Assembly: GCA_027574665.1 (NCBI GenBank) | Contig: CM050653.1 | Span: 42,048,118 to 42,112,117, forward strand | Direction: 5' to 3' | Source: Rhynochetos jubatus | Taxonomy: Eukaryota; Chordata; Aves; Eurypygiformes; Rhynochetidae | Length of the DNA stretch: 64,000 nt | Part shown: piece by piece, positions 22,753 to 36,600 of the stretch | Position numbering within the stretch: the first letter of the stretch is position 1 | Layout: each line of letters begins with the position of its first letter | Made by a program: the position numbers and the translations under genes | The notes under the pieces: model-generated | Database searches by the model: none | What the model was told of the DNA's origin: nothing | The model's input: only the letters and a program-made list of their open reading frames with translations

Positions 22753-25700
22753 TAGTGAATTGCAGGACGAGCAAGGGCCATCGGTGTGACTCGGTTTAAC
22801 TTGCCTTTTAATAGCTGTAACAGGCGAGGTGTGTTTCCAGTTGAATTAGAAGTTAATGCCATTATACTAGGCTTTCCTAATGCCTTATCACTGAACTTGT
22901 GAACTTACTGAACATGGATTAATCTGAGGGTTGAATTGAGTGGGAGGGAGTTGACAACCGGGAGGTAGGGCCTACTGTTTGTTTTACAAAAGATTAAAAA
23001 CCAAAGCAATCCAAACAAACACTCTCAGCTTTGGTAGATAGGTGTTCTTGATAAACATTTTGAAATGGGAAGGAATGAACACCAAAAAAATGTGTATTAA
23101 AATAAAATTCGGTGTTAGCATGAGAACCTATGAGCTTTTCAGTAACCTTTGAATATACTTGTATCTGGTACTAGAAGGCTTCTGGCTGTTAAGCCTACCT
23201 CGTTTGTACTTGTGTTTCTTTGGCAGTTTGGCCTCTAATTAGCTTCAAGATCAAATTTACTAGTTTAATAAACAGGATTATGTGATGCTGAGAGAACAGT
23301 ATTAATTGACTCCAAGTTTTGGGGTTTTTTTCCCCCTGTCCTTGTCTGATGGTTGCCAGGGAAAGTGGTGGTTGCGACAGCATCCACAGGAGGCAGATGG
23401 AATACCGGATGCTGAGGATGCATAGGGTTTGCTTAGGGAAGGTACTGGAGTATGAAACTGTTCAGAGAAAGTAAAATCTGTCAAGCACCATTGTCATAAA
23501 ATAGGCTTTTTAGTTCTAGTTCTTGAGAGTAGATTATTTACTGTAAAAAGCTCAAGATTGAAAAAATTGCCTGTTGTACCTAAGGAGGTTTTGCCTGGCT
23601 CCTCAAGCTTACGCAGATGTTCACGACAGACGAACTGCAGTGATCTGGTTTGTGAGCTTAGAGACGGTAACTTTCTGTTTCCCGGAGGCAGCAAAACGAA
23701 AGCGATTTGGAGGTCTGATTGAGCTGATGTGCTGACGTGTTTCTGAAAGAGCACCAAGTATGCTGAGGCTGCAGGGCTGTGCCCCTGTACACATCGACTC
23801 GTAGGGCGTGCTTTGCGGCTGCGGACTTTGTCCGTACGCAAGGATGAGCTGTGGCCAAAGCTGGCAGCTACTGAGATGCATGCGTGCGGATTTCTTTTGT
23901 TCTAAAAATGGAGCAAGTATCCGTAAAAATCAGTTTATCTCTGTAGCACAGACTGTTCAGGACTGGAATCAAAGAGAACCTAAGGTTTCTGACGGAGAGA
24001 CGGAAAGTGATAGGTGCTTAAAGAGCAGAGGTCTGTGGTTGGACTCAGTAAGCCATCCCAAGCCTTTCTGGGACTGCTAGGTTTGAGGAGTCTGAACTTG
24101 TGGAATCATCTGATGCCTGTATTGTGTCAGAAAGCACCTCTTTGATGGTTGCTCGCAGTTCGTGGTTTTTAAATGATGTAATGCAATACTGGAGAAACTA
24201 AGTTTTGATTCCTGTCCTTCAAGAGTAAGATTAAAGGTTACAGCTGTAGGCCTGGGCTCCTTACAGATACAGCCCCTTTTTGTAAGGCTTTGTCTTCTAA
24301 GGGTTTCTGGCTCTTGCTTTAGTATCACGAGAGAGTTTCTTACGGAGAAAGAAGTATTTGTGAGCCTGCTTCCTCTTATTTTTGGTTTTCCTGACAGCAC
24401 AACAAAGAGCTGGGCGAACTCTGCGTTTCACCATGACCTTTATAGAACGCCTGGCCTTACACTGTTTAACAGGCAGGTTTTATTCTTGTATGAGCTCACA
24501 GCTTTTCTTGGCCTTTTCATGCAGGCTTCACAGGTGCTGGAGAAGTAACGTTGCATTAGTTTTTCCCTTTGGAAAGACTTCAGAAAGTTTTTTGTACCTT
24601 AGAGAGAAACTGTTTGGGATTTCTTCTGTTTTCTTTTTTAGGTTGTGTTGATTTATTTAGATGTATTTAGCAATGCTGCTCTAATTTTTCTAACGCGGCT
24701 TTTTGCTCGGGCTCATCTCACGTATACCGCAGTTAGTGGTGTGGATACTATAACTTACTTTTGAGCCATCATGCACCTATCCAGAACAGAGCTCATAGTG
24801 CTTTTTTCCTTAGAACATGTCTGTCATACAGTTCTGTAGACTGAGATTTGAAATTTCTTGGAATATGCAATAAAAGGAATATTCAGTAAGCACTCTACTA
24901 ATAGAGTTAACTGTTAAAATTACTTTGTATCAACTGATAGGGAGACTTAGTAAATTTTTTTTTCACTATTTGTTACAATTTTTTTAGGTTTTGATTTTTT
25001 GTGTTGTTGGGGTTTTTGAAATTATTTTTATTTACTTTTTATTTAACTGGTTCTATATAATAACTATTATGGAAGAAAATGGGAAGCTATTTAGAAGAAA
25101 ACATGTAAAGGCTTTTCCTTTCAGACTGACTGACAATAGCAGCATGAAATCTCTTAGAAACAATAGTGGCTTGCGTATTTTGTGAAGACAAGGCACTTTT
25201 GGTTTTGAGAGTAGTGCTTCTTTCCAAAAGCAGAGGTGGCCTTTCGGAGGGGAAAGTCTCAAAATACCAACAGCTTTTTGTTTTCTGACTGTCTACACTG
25301 GCTTTTTGAAGTGATCTTACGCTAAATTTAGAGCAATATTTATATTTTATTACTACATTTCCTTCGTGTGATGCTCTAAATCTCTGAGTAAACTGGCGTT
25401 CAGTGGCATTTAGGTTTCAGTTTATGTAGATCTGTCCATTTCTTTGAAAGTGGTGTCTGTCTGAAATGTCTGGTTTTGTTCCCGTGTTGTTGGGCATGAT
25501 GACAACGGCGATTTGAATCGCGTTTCATGTGAAGCTGAAACAACTGCTCTTTTTTGGGGTCGTAGCAGTGTCATACTGTGTGTAGATATTATTAGTACTT
25601 TGTTAATAGAGATAATGAAAGATTAAAATAAAGTATATGCGATGTAAATATTGTGGTGATTTTCCCTGTTGAGCTTCTAGTACAAAAGCAGCATGTTTCA

Positions 25701-27459
25701 TGACAAATTTATTTGTAATAATTGAAGCAAAAAGTTTAAAACTCACACAATTCCTTCCGAACATCCCACTTACTTCGTTTAAGCCTGCGTAAGGTGTGTT
25801 GCTGCTTTCCTCTCCCAAGTGGCACATTGTCAGCTCTGCTCGTTAAAGGCTGAGAGGAAGGTGCCTTGCTTGGGCACCTGTCTCTCGGGAGAAGTAGACT
25901 TTTGCTTTGTCGGCACTTTGTTGTATCAGATCTTTCTGTAACAGTTACCTTGTGTGCAGAAATTCAGGAAAATGTGTATTACAAGCCCCTTTGAGCGATG
26001 TGGAGTTATGTGTTTCTCGATAGCAGCCAGTGCTGGCTTAGAGAGCAGCATCGGAAAACCTGAGTTGGATAATCCTGTAAACTAAATGAGATCTCTGAAT
26101 TAAAAAAAGGTACTGTGCCTAGTCCCTTTAGTGGGTGTGGGTTCAGTGTGTACCTGAATTTATAAAACAGTATTTGTGTATGCAGAGTCTTATTTGGGAG
26201 GTCTTGCTTTTTAGGAAGCTCATCAAGGCAGCTCATAAAGTTTTGGTTGGCAAAATAAAGAATAAACATGATATCCTCTGATGTCATCTCCTGTTTTCCC
26301 TTATTGCTGTATCCTGGTGGAACTCGTGTGCCAGAAATGGGGAATGTATGACGCTCAAGTTTAGGGCTGTAGGAAAGTGGGGATAATGATGTATTTTTGT
26401 ACAGGGTCACACAATCTGCTGCTTCTTCACAAGGTAACAAGCTGTGACACTTCCTTAGTGACACTGGAGTCTGGTGTTCTGAGAAAAGGAGACGAGTTGC
26501 ATTGAGAAGGCAAGCTCTTGGAATTTGATGAGATGGGTGAGGCGGCTTGTGGGGCCCTTGGTAAAACGGAGGAGGAAAAGCCAGTATGTTATGCTCATCT
26601 TAGAAGACAACATGAGCAATTCCTTCAGTCGGTTAATGCAGTCTGAATGATGTAGTGCTTTTGGTCAAGGTCACCTTGTGCGTGGAGTGATGCTATCCTT
26701 ACCCTGAAAAGCCAGCAAACCTTTTTGGCAAGGCTCTTTCTACTCGGGTGTGAGGCAGAACATCAGGCAAGGGAAGCTCGGGCTACCTGTTTTGTTAGAA
26801 TAAATCGTCCGTCGGCATACAGGGCATCGGTTCACCTCCTGAATTGTTTTGATTCTGTGTTTGCAGTCAAGAATTACTGTAATTGTTCTTCAGCAGGATG
26901 TTTTCTGCTCTGGCCAAGTAAAGAATAGCTACTTGCGCAGCCTCTTCACGAACCTCTTTAAGATTCCATTTTAAAGTTTGTGAAAAGGATAAATACCAGC
27001 ATTCAAGGATGAATCAAATGAGGTAACTCCCTTGTGGCACCCTGTACTTGGGAGCCACAGTAGTTGGTTGGTTTCTTGCAACTATAGTGTCTTTTACTGT
27101 ATGGTGCTGACTTGCAGACACTCCAATACAATATTCCTTTGGAGTTCAAATATTCGGTACCAGCCAAATTCTAGGATAGTGTTAAGCCTTAATAAAAAAT
27201 GATTGAGGGTTCATAAGGCTGATAAGTAGTCAAAATACTTTTATCAAGTAGCAGTGAAAGATGCTTCTAACCAGCGTATTTTCAATGTCAGATGGGTTTC
27301 AAGATTGTTCTGCAAGATTACGGTATTCCTGAATTACTCAGCGTTGTCATACTGAGACAGAAGCACCGTGCAGGACTATTTTAGAAGGGTTTCACACTTG
27401 AAAGTCTTGATGAATTTGTCTTTGTGAAGATTTTGCACTCATACCTGTCTGCTTTACAG

Positions 27460-27689
27460 CTGCCATGGAGGAGTTGGTAGAGGATGACATCTGTATTTTG
27501 AACCATGAAAAAGCAGACCACGCCCACAAGAGAGATGGGGAGATTCCTGTTGCATCTTACAGCGGAGACGAGTCTGTTGCCTCCCATTTCGCACTTGTCA
27601 CTGCATACGAAGATATCAAGAAACGGCTGAAGGAGACAGAGAAGGAGAACTCCTTCTTAAAGAAAAGAGTGAGACTTCTAGAAGAGAAG
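27460..27689 (+). CDS. AZI2: AZI2 coding exon 1 (residues 1-75)
   Basis: The acceptor TTTACAG ends at 27459 and five untranslated bases precede the ATG at 27465. The donor is GAGAAG|GTAAGA, phase 0. It encodes the conserved DDICIL segment, the YSGDESVASHFALVTAYEDI block and the start of the coiled coil. In human NAP1 this part of the coiled coil binds the SKICH domain of NDP52/TAX1BP1. Confidence 0.95.
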
Positions 27690-30600
27690 GTAAGAGTCAG
27701 TTTACCAGCTTCTGGTAGCAGCCAGTTTGGATGGCAGAGCAGATGGTTGAGTGTTTCACTTGTTTAAGTGAAACGCGGTTTGTTCCTCTGGTAGTTTAGT
27801 TATCTCATACTGGGATTTCTGATTCCTACTGTGTGTGATGCAGTGCAGCAGTGCCCTGCTAAGACAGTGGCTTGGAGTTAAAGACATGCGTTTGCACTGA
27901 ACCGTTACTCTGTATCATCTGCCTTTTCCTGGTGTTAATTAACTTGGGCACACGTGACTTGGCAGCTCACTATTCAACAATGCTGCCTATAAATCATTAG
28001 GACCCAGAAATTGTCTGTCAAAAGGATCTCTTGGGCTCGGCATACCGAAATGATGGGGAAAAGTGGTTGTGGAGAACACCTGGTTAGCTCTAACAGCAGT
28101 TCCAGACATGAAATACCAAGTTGCGGTGCTTAAGGTAGAGGTGCTGGCTGGCTGGCCTGGTTTAGGCAACAGACTAGCTGCTTGCTCACTCCTCCCCTCG
28201 GTGGGATGGGGAGGGTGAAATATAATGAAAGAAACACTCGTGGGTTGAGGCAGGGACAGGGAGGGATCACTCACCAGTTACAGTCATGGGCAAAACAGAC
28301 TCAACTTGTTTAAATGCAAGTGAGCAGGATAAACAGAATGCAAAGGATAATGCAGTACTTAGTCAAGACAATACATTTCTGTAGGGACAGAGGTAACTTT
28401 TATTTCTACACTTAAAAAAAAAGCTGAATTAGTCAAATGTTGCAGCCTGTACTATTGCACTTCTCATATAGTGCGATTCTTGAATGTAACATATGAAACG
28501 CCTTATTTCTCATGTCTGTTAAACTTCCAGCTGCTTGGCTCCCGACTGGAAGAGGAATGTGGTTCAGTTGGACGGGAACAAGTAAATAAAGCATACCAAG
28601 CCTATCGAGAGGCCTGCATTGACCGAGATAATCTGAAAAGCAAACTGGATAAAATGGTACACCTTTTTCAGTATTGACCTACATGCGTGTTGTGCGAGTA
28701 CTGCATAGGTAGTACATGTTTGCTGTATAATGAATTTTGTTTGCTGGAGATCTGTGGTGTTTGTTTTATCACTCCTTTAGGGTTTTAAATTACATGACTG
28801 TACTTTATGTAGGAATAATAATTTTAAGTATCTCAGTTTTATTCCTGGGCTAGGCTAATGCTAAAAAAAAAGGTCTGGGTTGGTTTTTTTGTTGTTTTTT
28901 TAAGGTAAATTCTCAAATATGATAGAAAAAAGCTTCACACATGTCTTTCCCTCTTCCCCTTCCCAAAAAACAGATAAAAGAAAATGCGGAATCCTTGAAA
29001 ACCTTGAATGAACAGCTGCAGTCTAAAGAAGTAGAGCTGTTACAACTAAGAACCGAAGTGGAAACTCAACAAGGTGTGTGTGTGTTTGCTTCATCTTAAT
29101 GTGTGCTGACTAGCCTTAGGGGTTGTGTTACGATCTTGGGGCATGAAGAGGTTTAACCCTGTGTAGTGGCTGGGTAAGACAGGAGTGTGCACCTTCTCCT
29201 CAGAGTGGGCTGGGGGCACACTTGGTCAGGTGTCGACCACTCCCCAGTCGACGCCACTCTCTGGTACCTGCAGCTGACCTGGTGCGCGGTGTTGTTTCGC
29301 TGCTGGGCTATGACGGGTACAGAGGATGTTGTACAGTGGTAGCGAAGTTGACGACAGCTATTCAAAGGGCTGGGGTTGAGGAAGGGTAGAAGGATGCTGG
29401 TTGTAGAGAGCCTGGTGGAAAGAGAAACAGTGTATGCTGCTAATTCCAAAAGCCCAGATCAGCTTCTGTTACTGCATTTGTAAAGAGTGCTGTGTCGATG
29501 ACGTGTGTAAAATAAACCACAATGGAAGAAAAAAATAGTCGTTATTAATGCACTGTTACAAGGAACGACCAGAAGAAAAGGCCAAGTTAGAGAGATGGAC
29601 GAGACTTTAGATTCTGCACAAATGCAGTTGTGGGAAGGGTGCTTGTAAGTATTGCTGGGCTTGAACTGGATTACTTTCCAAGAGGACCTCAAGCATGTAA
29701 TTCACTGCTTCAGTGGCACAAGTTTTTAACCTAGAAGAACAAACCACATGTAGCAGTAGTGTCATTGTTGAGGACATCATGGTTTCAGGAGGTAAGAAGT
29801 GCAGAGTTTATAAAGAGAGCTCTGAAAATGATGATTGCAAGCCTTACTTAGTAATCAGTTTTATGCATAAGTGGGTTCTGAGTACCTTAAGAAAAATCAG
29901 TGTAGCTTAAGGCTGTTTAAATTGTTAACTCTGGAACTGAGCGTACCGTGCAGTTGAAGGCTTGGGGGTTTTCTTTGTTCTTTTCTTGCTGTCTCACCAG
30001 CCGCCTCCTGATTTCATGCTAGGATCGCATTAGCTTGCTTCCTCACAGAGACCATGTGAATTTGTTCTGTCTGGTCAGACTTGTGTCACTTCTAGGCTTC
30101 ACCCTTTCATTTTGATTGTGTCTTTTGGAGTTCCGTTTGGAACTCCTGGGTATTGAACTTAGGGTAAATTATGTAGGTAAGAATCTGAGGGAGGGAAGGG
30201 CTCAGGTTTTCAAGGCACGTGAGAAGTATGCAAGTTGGTGTGTACATCGTGCGTGTTTGCCATCAAGAGTTTTGTATTTCCACTGCCTTTTTATGCTGTT
30301 ACTTCTGCTTTCTTTATGAAAAATCGCCAGCGCATTCTTGGAAGGCAGGGCCCCGTACGTTAAACTCGGAAAGTAGACGACTTCTCTGCCAACAACTTTA
30401 CCAGTTTCTCGGATGCCATAGACTGCACTTCTGCAGAATGTACAGCATACAGTTTTTGCAGGGCATGGGCTGGTTACAGTGAAACCTTACACGTTGAGTT
30501 ACATTCCTTGAACGGAGACTGAGATCTGATTGTCTTGTTTGTCATCTTGCAGTGATGAAAAACCTGAACTGTACTCAGGCCAGCTGGGAAATAGAGAAGC

Positions 30601-33600
30601 TGAGCAGTGACCTGAAGGTGCGTAGTCTGGAACAGGAGCTACAAGAGCTCAAGCAAGAGTGCAGCAGTCTCCGAAACGAGTTGCAAAAATCCAAGCAGAA
30701 GGTACCTTTATTTTTAAGGAATTCTTGCATTAATAGAGTTGTCTGTGTGAGTGAAAGATGGACATCCTAGTAAAATCAACCTTAAATATTCCCATAGACT
30801 GCCTTCTTTCTTGGAAATAGTACACTTGCATAGGTGAGATTCCCTGCCCTTGCCCACATAAACACAGAAAATGAAGTTTTGCAATTCCTTGTGAGTAGCT
30901 GCTGGGATCCAAGTGTTCTCTGCTAGTATTTGTCTTGGGCTGGACTTAGAAAGTTTGGGCAAGACCTGGTTTGTTTGGGGTGGGTTGGTTTTTCTTTTAC
31001 ACCACTAGGATGCTTTTGTTAGAAGATAGCATCAACTCTGTTTAAGGAGCTCTAGCGCAGCAGTGTAGCTGCATGAAGCTTGTCAGGAAAGTGGCTTTTT
31101 TCTAGCAAGGTTTCCAGAATCTTGCTGTACCTGTTTCAGTGTTCAGCCCAGTGCATGGATTGTCTTGTCTCGGGTTCACTCTGTGATTCTTCCACTAGGT
31201 GGGGATAAAGCCCATCACCTGCAAGGCCTGTGAGGTCTTTCCTTAGCTTCCCTTAGTGCCGGTTGTTGTCTTCCCTCTTAGCTGGCGTTTCTCGGTGTTT
31301 GCAATAACCTGTACATTCTGAAGGCGCAGTGTAACTTGTGAGCGGTTCTGGCGTCTTCCGGTAGCTCTACAGAATGGAGCAGCGGCTGTATGAATGGTCG
31401 AAGATCGCAGGTTGTGCTGCGAGAGTGAACGTTGCTAGAAAGAGCAGGCTGAGGCTGCAGCTGTAGGCAACGCTAGGCGTGCCGCTGCTTCAGCAATGCT
31501 CGGGTTGCAAAGAGCACGTGTAAGGAACAGCTTTTTTCTGTCATGTTGCTTTTTGATCCTGCGTAATACAGGAAATACAAGGGTAGAAAGTTTTCAAATG
31601 TGGGGTAACACGGCACAACCGTTTTATTTTGTTTCTAACTGTGGAATCGAATCTGACGGGGGTGGTGGGAAAATCTTCAGGAGGGGAAGAATTGCCAGGT
31701 GAAATACAGGGAAAGGTGATCAGTGGGCAACGGCAAGTCAGTGTGGTTTCAAACCCGCATGGTATTTTCGTTGTTACTGGGTTTAATGACCCTAGTCTGC
31801 ATTTTGAGCTGTTTTCTACCTTAGGCACGTACATGTTCCGTTATGTCACGGTTTCGGGTATCTGGGTTTTGCACTGTAGTTGGTGCGCTGTGTGCCAAGT
31901 TGCTTGGCTGTTGCGACGCCACAGTAGGTACCAGATTCGTAGCAGCTTTGGCTAGAGGGAAGAATAGTGGGAAGGGAAGGTGAAGAGGAGGGCTGGAGGG
32001 GGAGCTCATCACGGGTGAGGGCCTAACAGGAGGGTGACTGGCAAAGCCAGGCCTGTGCCTGGGTTGTTACACGGTCCTGATAGCTGCAGTGAGGCTGCTC
32101 GTGTGCAGGTTTAAAGCAGCCTTTCAGACTCGAGGGGTAAGTTATGTTCTCTCATAACAGTAACTTGTGGAAGTAAATCTGTGCTTTTTTAATGGAAGTC
32201 AAAAGCCTTTTTCATTTTTTGCTTTTTGAAGAATCACAAACTGGGTGAGCTCAGCTCTTTTAAAAAAAGAGAGGAGACCGAGTACGGTGGTGGCTGAGCA
32301 ATGTTTTCATACAAGTAGGGAATTTAAGCATTTTTAAATGGAAATTCTTAGTCTTCATGTCTAGTTTGAAAACTACTGCAGCCAGCATAAATGAAGACTG
32401 CTTTAATTCTGAATTTTAGTAGTAGGTAACTTGTTGTTTCACTGCAGAATTTTCAGCTAGAACATCTGAAATCTTATGTTCGTTCCTTCTCTGTCTTCCC
32501 CTCACTCTGTTATGCAGGACCACGCTCAAGACAAAAACCCATTAAATGGAGACCTTCCGAGGCACGACATCCAGAGGTATGAAAACCAAGTGGCTTTCAC
32601 GTTTCATTTTTACATTACTGAGGGACAGTTATTTGAACACGGAACTATTCTTGCAGCCTGGTCACGTTATTTCAAATTACATCGTCTAACTTCAAGCCTA
32701 GGTATGCAGATTGAGCAAAATCACTGTGACTTTTTTTTCCCTTGTTATGTTGGTAGCCCAGGATGATGGTGATGCCAAAACATCTACAGGTTGTTGTACA
32801 GAAAATGAAAGTTCAAGTATCTTGTATTTAAACATCAGCTTTTTAATAACTAGTTGAGAAGGTGGTAGATAAATTTCCAAGTCTCATCCCAGCTACAGAA
32901 AAGCTTCATTCCATGCACGGGGAGTTTTCTGCATTCGCATACACGATGGCTTCAGCTCACGTAGCGCTGGAACACACGTTCTTACTTAGCGCAATGCAAT
33001 ATTTATGCTAGACCTCATTGTAAAGATGTTTTTCATATTGAGGAGCCATTGTGCGACCTGTTCAAGAAGAAGTAAGGATTTTCCCGAGGAAAGCTAACAT
33101 CTGACAGCATGTGTTCTCATTTTGCAGCCGTTCAAATCGCAGGTGTGCTCGTGATCTAAATCCTCTGCTATCCTGTCTGGAGTATGTGAGCCGTGTTAGG
33201 AAGTGTGTGCGTGCATCCTTTGACTCGTCATGCAAAAGAACAATTAATGGATGCAGGAAAGCCCCCCCATGTTGTCTCGCAGAAACAAAACGCTAACTGC
33301 ATCTCTTACACCCAGTTAGGCCTGTTGGCGCACTTGCGCGATTTCCCACCAGAGGGAAGAGCGGTCCTTCCTACAGACGGCTTGCTTAGCACACTACCTT
33401 CTGCCTGCTTGGCTGTTGACGAGATGGGGAAGGAAATCGGTCGCTGAGAGAGCGCAGCACAGATAACTTCTCATGTTTTCTCTGGTGTAACGACGCTAAC
33501 AGTGCACACACCGTACACCAATTACACTTTCACCTTGACCGGCTGGCTGGGTAGCTACCTCTTTCTTGTGGGTTCTGCTGGAGCTTCGTAGTCAGTCTTA

Positions 33601-36600
33601 CACGCCTGAAAAAGGTGTTACCTCAAGGTAAAGCGGCAAACGCTTTGATCTCGCAGAGCAGATTTATTCCAAAGTGTAGAATAGTGGAGAAGTAGACGTG
33701 CGGGTGGCAGCCATGTGAATTTTAACGTATGTACAGCGTAGCGTTTATTGTAATATGGCATAAATAACGAGTGAGTGCCGAACAAGCCTATCCAAAAATC
33801 TGTGGAAAACCACTTGAAAAACCTCCTGTGTGAAACATTTGTCGTAGCCAGCAGTTCTGCTGCTTACGGGAGGTGGAGGCACTTGCAGTGGGTTAACTCT
33901 GGAAATTAATGATTTCACATTTGGCAGCAGCCTGCAGATCTGACTTCAAACTGTCGGCAAATTTCCTTTGCTGTGGATATAGCCAGGCTGTCACAGTCCA
34001 GGTTTACCTGGCATGTTAGAAGGCAGCACAGGATGAATGCCCAAGCACATGGAATCCTTGGGTTTCCCCTGCAGATTCCTTGAAAATGAGGCTTTGCAGT
34101 GGGATGTTGGCTCAGTGTGCCGGTTTTGGTCAGGACAAGAGTTAGAGCGGCTGCGTAGTACTTAAGGGCTAGCTGGGGTTAAACCACGACAGTCAGTATC
34201 CACAAACCCAGTTAAACTGAGTGCGATTTCGGTGGAATTCTTGTACCTGCATCCCTTTGCCAGACGCTGTAAAAGCGCTGAATGCACGGCACACAGTTCC
34301 ATCTTAGCGCTTCCCTACTGGTCGGCAGCAGGCACCGAGCTGTTCCTGCGTGGACCACTTCTCTACAGAAATGTGTTTACATATGGGGCAGTTCTGTTTT
34401 GGTAAAACTACAGTTTGTTTGATCTTATTTGTGAGACCAAAGCACGTGAACAAGTGAAGTGGGGTTCCACATGACCTTAATTTTCAAATTGTCGTCTCTT
34501 AAGAGAACCGCGTGGATTCTGCAGTAAAAAGGCCACAGGTTAAGCTGAACGCCTTGAAGTACCAGTTCTGAAAGCTTTAACTCGGAACCTGTCAGAATTG
34601 CTGGCACCTAATACATCACCCAATAAACCGTCAGCTTCGTCAGCTCCTTAACAGAGTTTTTGAATCGGAACCTGTTTGTATTCTGGCAAGTACTTCTGTG
34701 CGCGGAAGAAGGTTGCGTTTCTTTGTGTTGAGGGAAGTGTTTCAGCATTAGCTTGCCGAACGGGCTAGCAGCCGTTGCTGAGCGCATTCATGTCTCAAAC
34801 GTCATGGAGCGATCCTAAATTGCTGTTTCAGAGGGACATAAATCTGTGGGTGCGCATGGTTGAAAGTACAGTGGTTTACGCAGCTTAACAGTTGCTAGTC
34901 ATCTCACCAACAGTTTGGGTGTCTGTTGTCAAATCATTGTCTTTGGGGTGAATATAGTGAGGAAGAAAGGAACATTCCGGAAGCTCTCATCCATGGTACT
35001 TGGCCTCAGTAAATGTGTTCCGGTGGAATGTTAAGCATTTAAAAAAAAAATTAGATCACTGATTTTGTGTTGTAACTGCATCTTTGAACACCGAGGCAAT
35101 CAGTCATCAGCAGAAAGGTGAGTCTGCTCAAAATCTTACCGAGAAACCCACGGTGATGCTGACTCTTGTGAATTTGGTTTTTCCTCCTTGATTTTCTGAC
35201 CACTAATAACCCGAGACCTCAGTGTCGGAACAGCGCTGCTGTCGCTAAACCTGTTTCTCCTACGGCGCTGTCTCATCAGAGAGTGCGTTGGGTCACCGTT
35301 TCTTTACACTGGCACGGCCGCGTATTGACATAAATGGGGTGATTTGAACGTGAAACGCTTACAGTTTATATTTCACTTTGGGCTGTGTTGGGGTGCTGAG
35401 TGTGCATCTCTGGTATCTGGTCCCAATCCAGGGTAGCGAAACGAGTGGTGTAAAGACCCAAATACCGATTTTGATTGAATATTCAAAATGCTGATCAATT
35501 AACATTACTAGGATCCTAAGTGATCCCACCCACTGCCACAGTTTACCAGAAGCCATTCAGAGGGAACATTCTACCTTCCTTGCAGCCTAGTGTCCGGGTA
35601 ATAGATTGCTTTAAAAGCGTTCCTCGGAGATTACTAATTTTATGGTAAGATGGTTAGTTTCGGATAATGAAACTGGGGAATATGCTTCATGTCTCTTTCC
35701 GTTCGGGGAACTTCGGATTGCCAGTATCACCTGGCACGTTAATACGTAATGCGTTACGTCTTGTCACGTGCAAGGCTCCGTCGGCGTGAGGTAACTGTCC
35801 GTCCTGCTCAGTTCATTCTGAATGACGGCGCCCTGGTGAAACGGGCAGCGTGCGTCCGGCGAAACCCACTTATTAACCGTTGGTGCCCGAGAGCCTTGTT
35901 AGCAGGCGTGCGGGTGCTTCAGAGGCGGCGATTAACTTAAAACCCCCTTTGTTTTCAAAGTGCGCAGCAAGCGTATTGGGAGCTGAAGAGAGAAGCGGCT
36001 AACCTGCGCCTAGTGACTGACGTGCAAGCTGAGGTCCTTCGAAAACTGAAACCAGCCCCAACAGCGACCAAAAAAGGCAAGTCCGAGTTTGCAGTAGCAG
36101 ACCTTACAGACACAAACCGTCCATTCCAGCTGCCCCATTTAAAAAAGACACCAGCTATCATATCTTATCAGAATCTCATCGATTGAAGCTGATAAGCTAG
36201 ACTGTATGATGGTTCCTGCCTACCCATTTTCTGCTTTTGCTTCTGTCTCGTACTGGTCAACTTCACACATAAAGGTGTTGCTGATGTGTTTTTTCTTCAG
36301 TACTGTATTCTGTTCCCCTTGTGGCTTTTTTCTCAGTCAAGTGTTGCTTATGTGCACAAGGCTGAGGTGTTAAGTTTGCTCGTATTTGACCTTTTACCAC
36401 AACTACTTCGTATTAGGGGAAAAGAAATCCTTTTTCAAGCGCAGCCTTAGTTTTCCAGGAGAGAATATATAAAGTAATAATTTGGCAACATTTTAAAATC
36501 GGACTTTACCCGAGCGCAATTCCTTTATGGTTGCCTATTTCTTTACGTTGGCATTCAGAGAAAAGGTGCCTTTTCTAGCAAAATGCCGTGCAAGGTGACA

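Larger units (their letters stand above)
20051..27459 (+). other. AZI2: AZI2 first intron (5' UTR intron)
   Basis: This runs from the CpG island to the acceptor at 27458-27459. It holds an LTR fossil (20684-21293) and a CR1 3' end (22631-22752). Otherwise no exon or RNA gene is recognised. Additional small 5' UTR exons could be hidden here. Confidence 0.7.
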
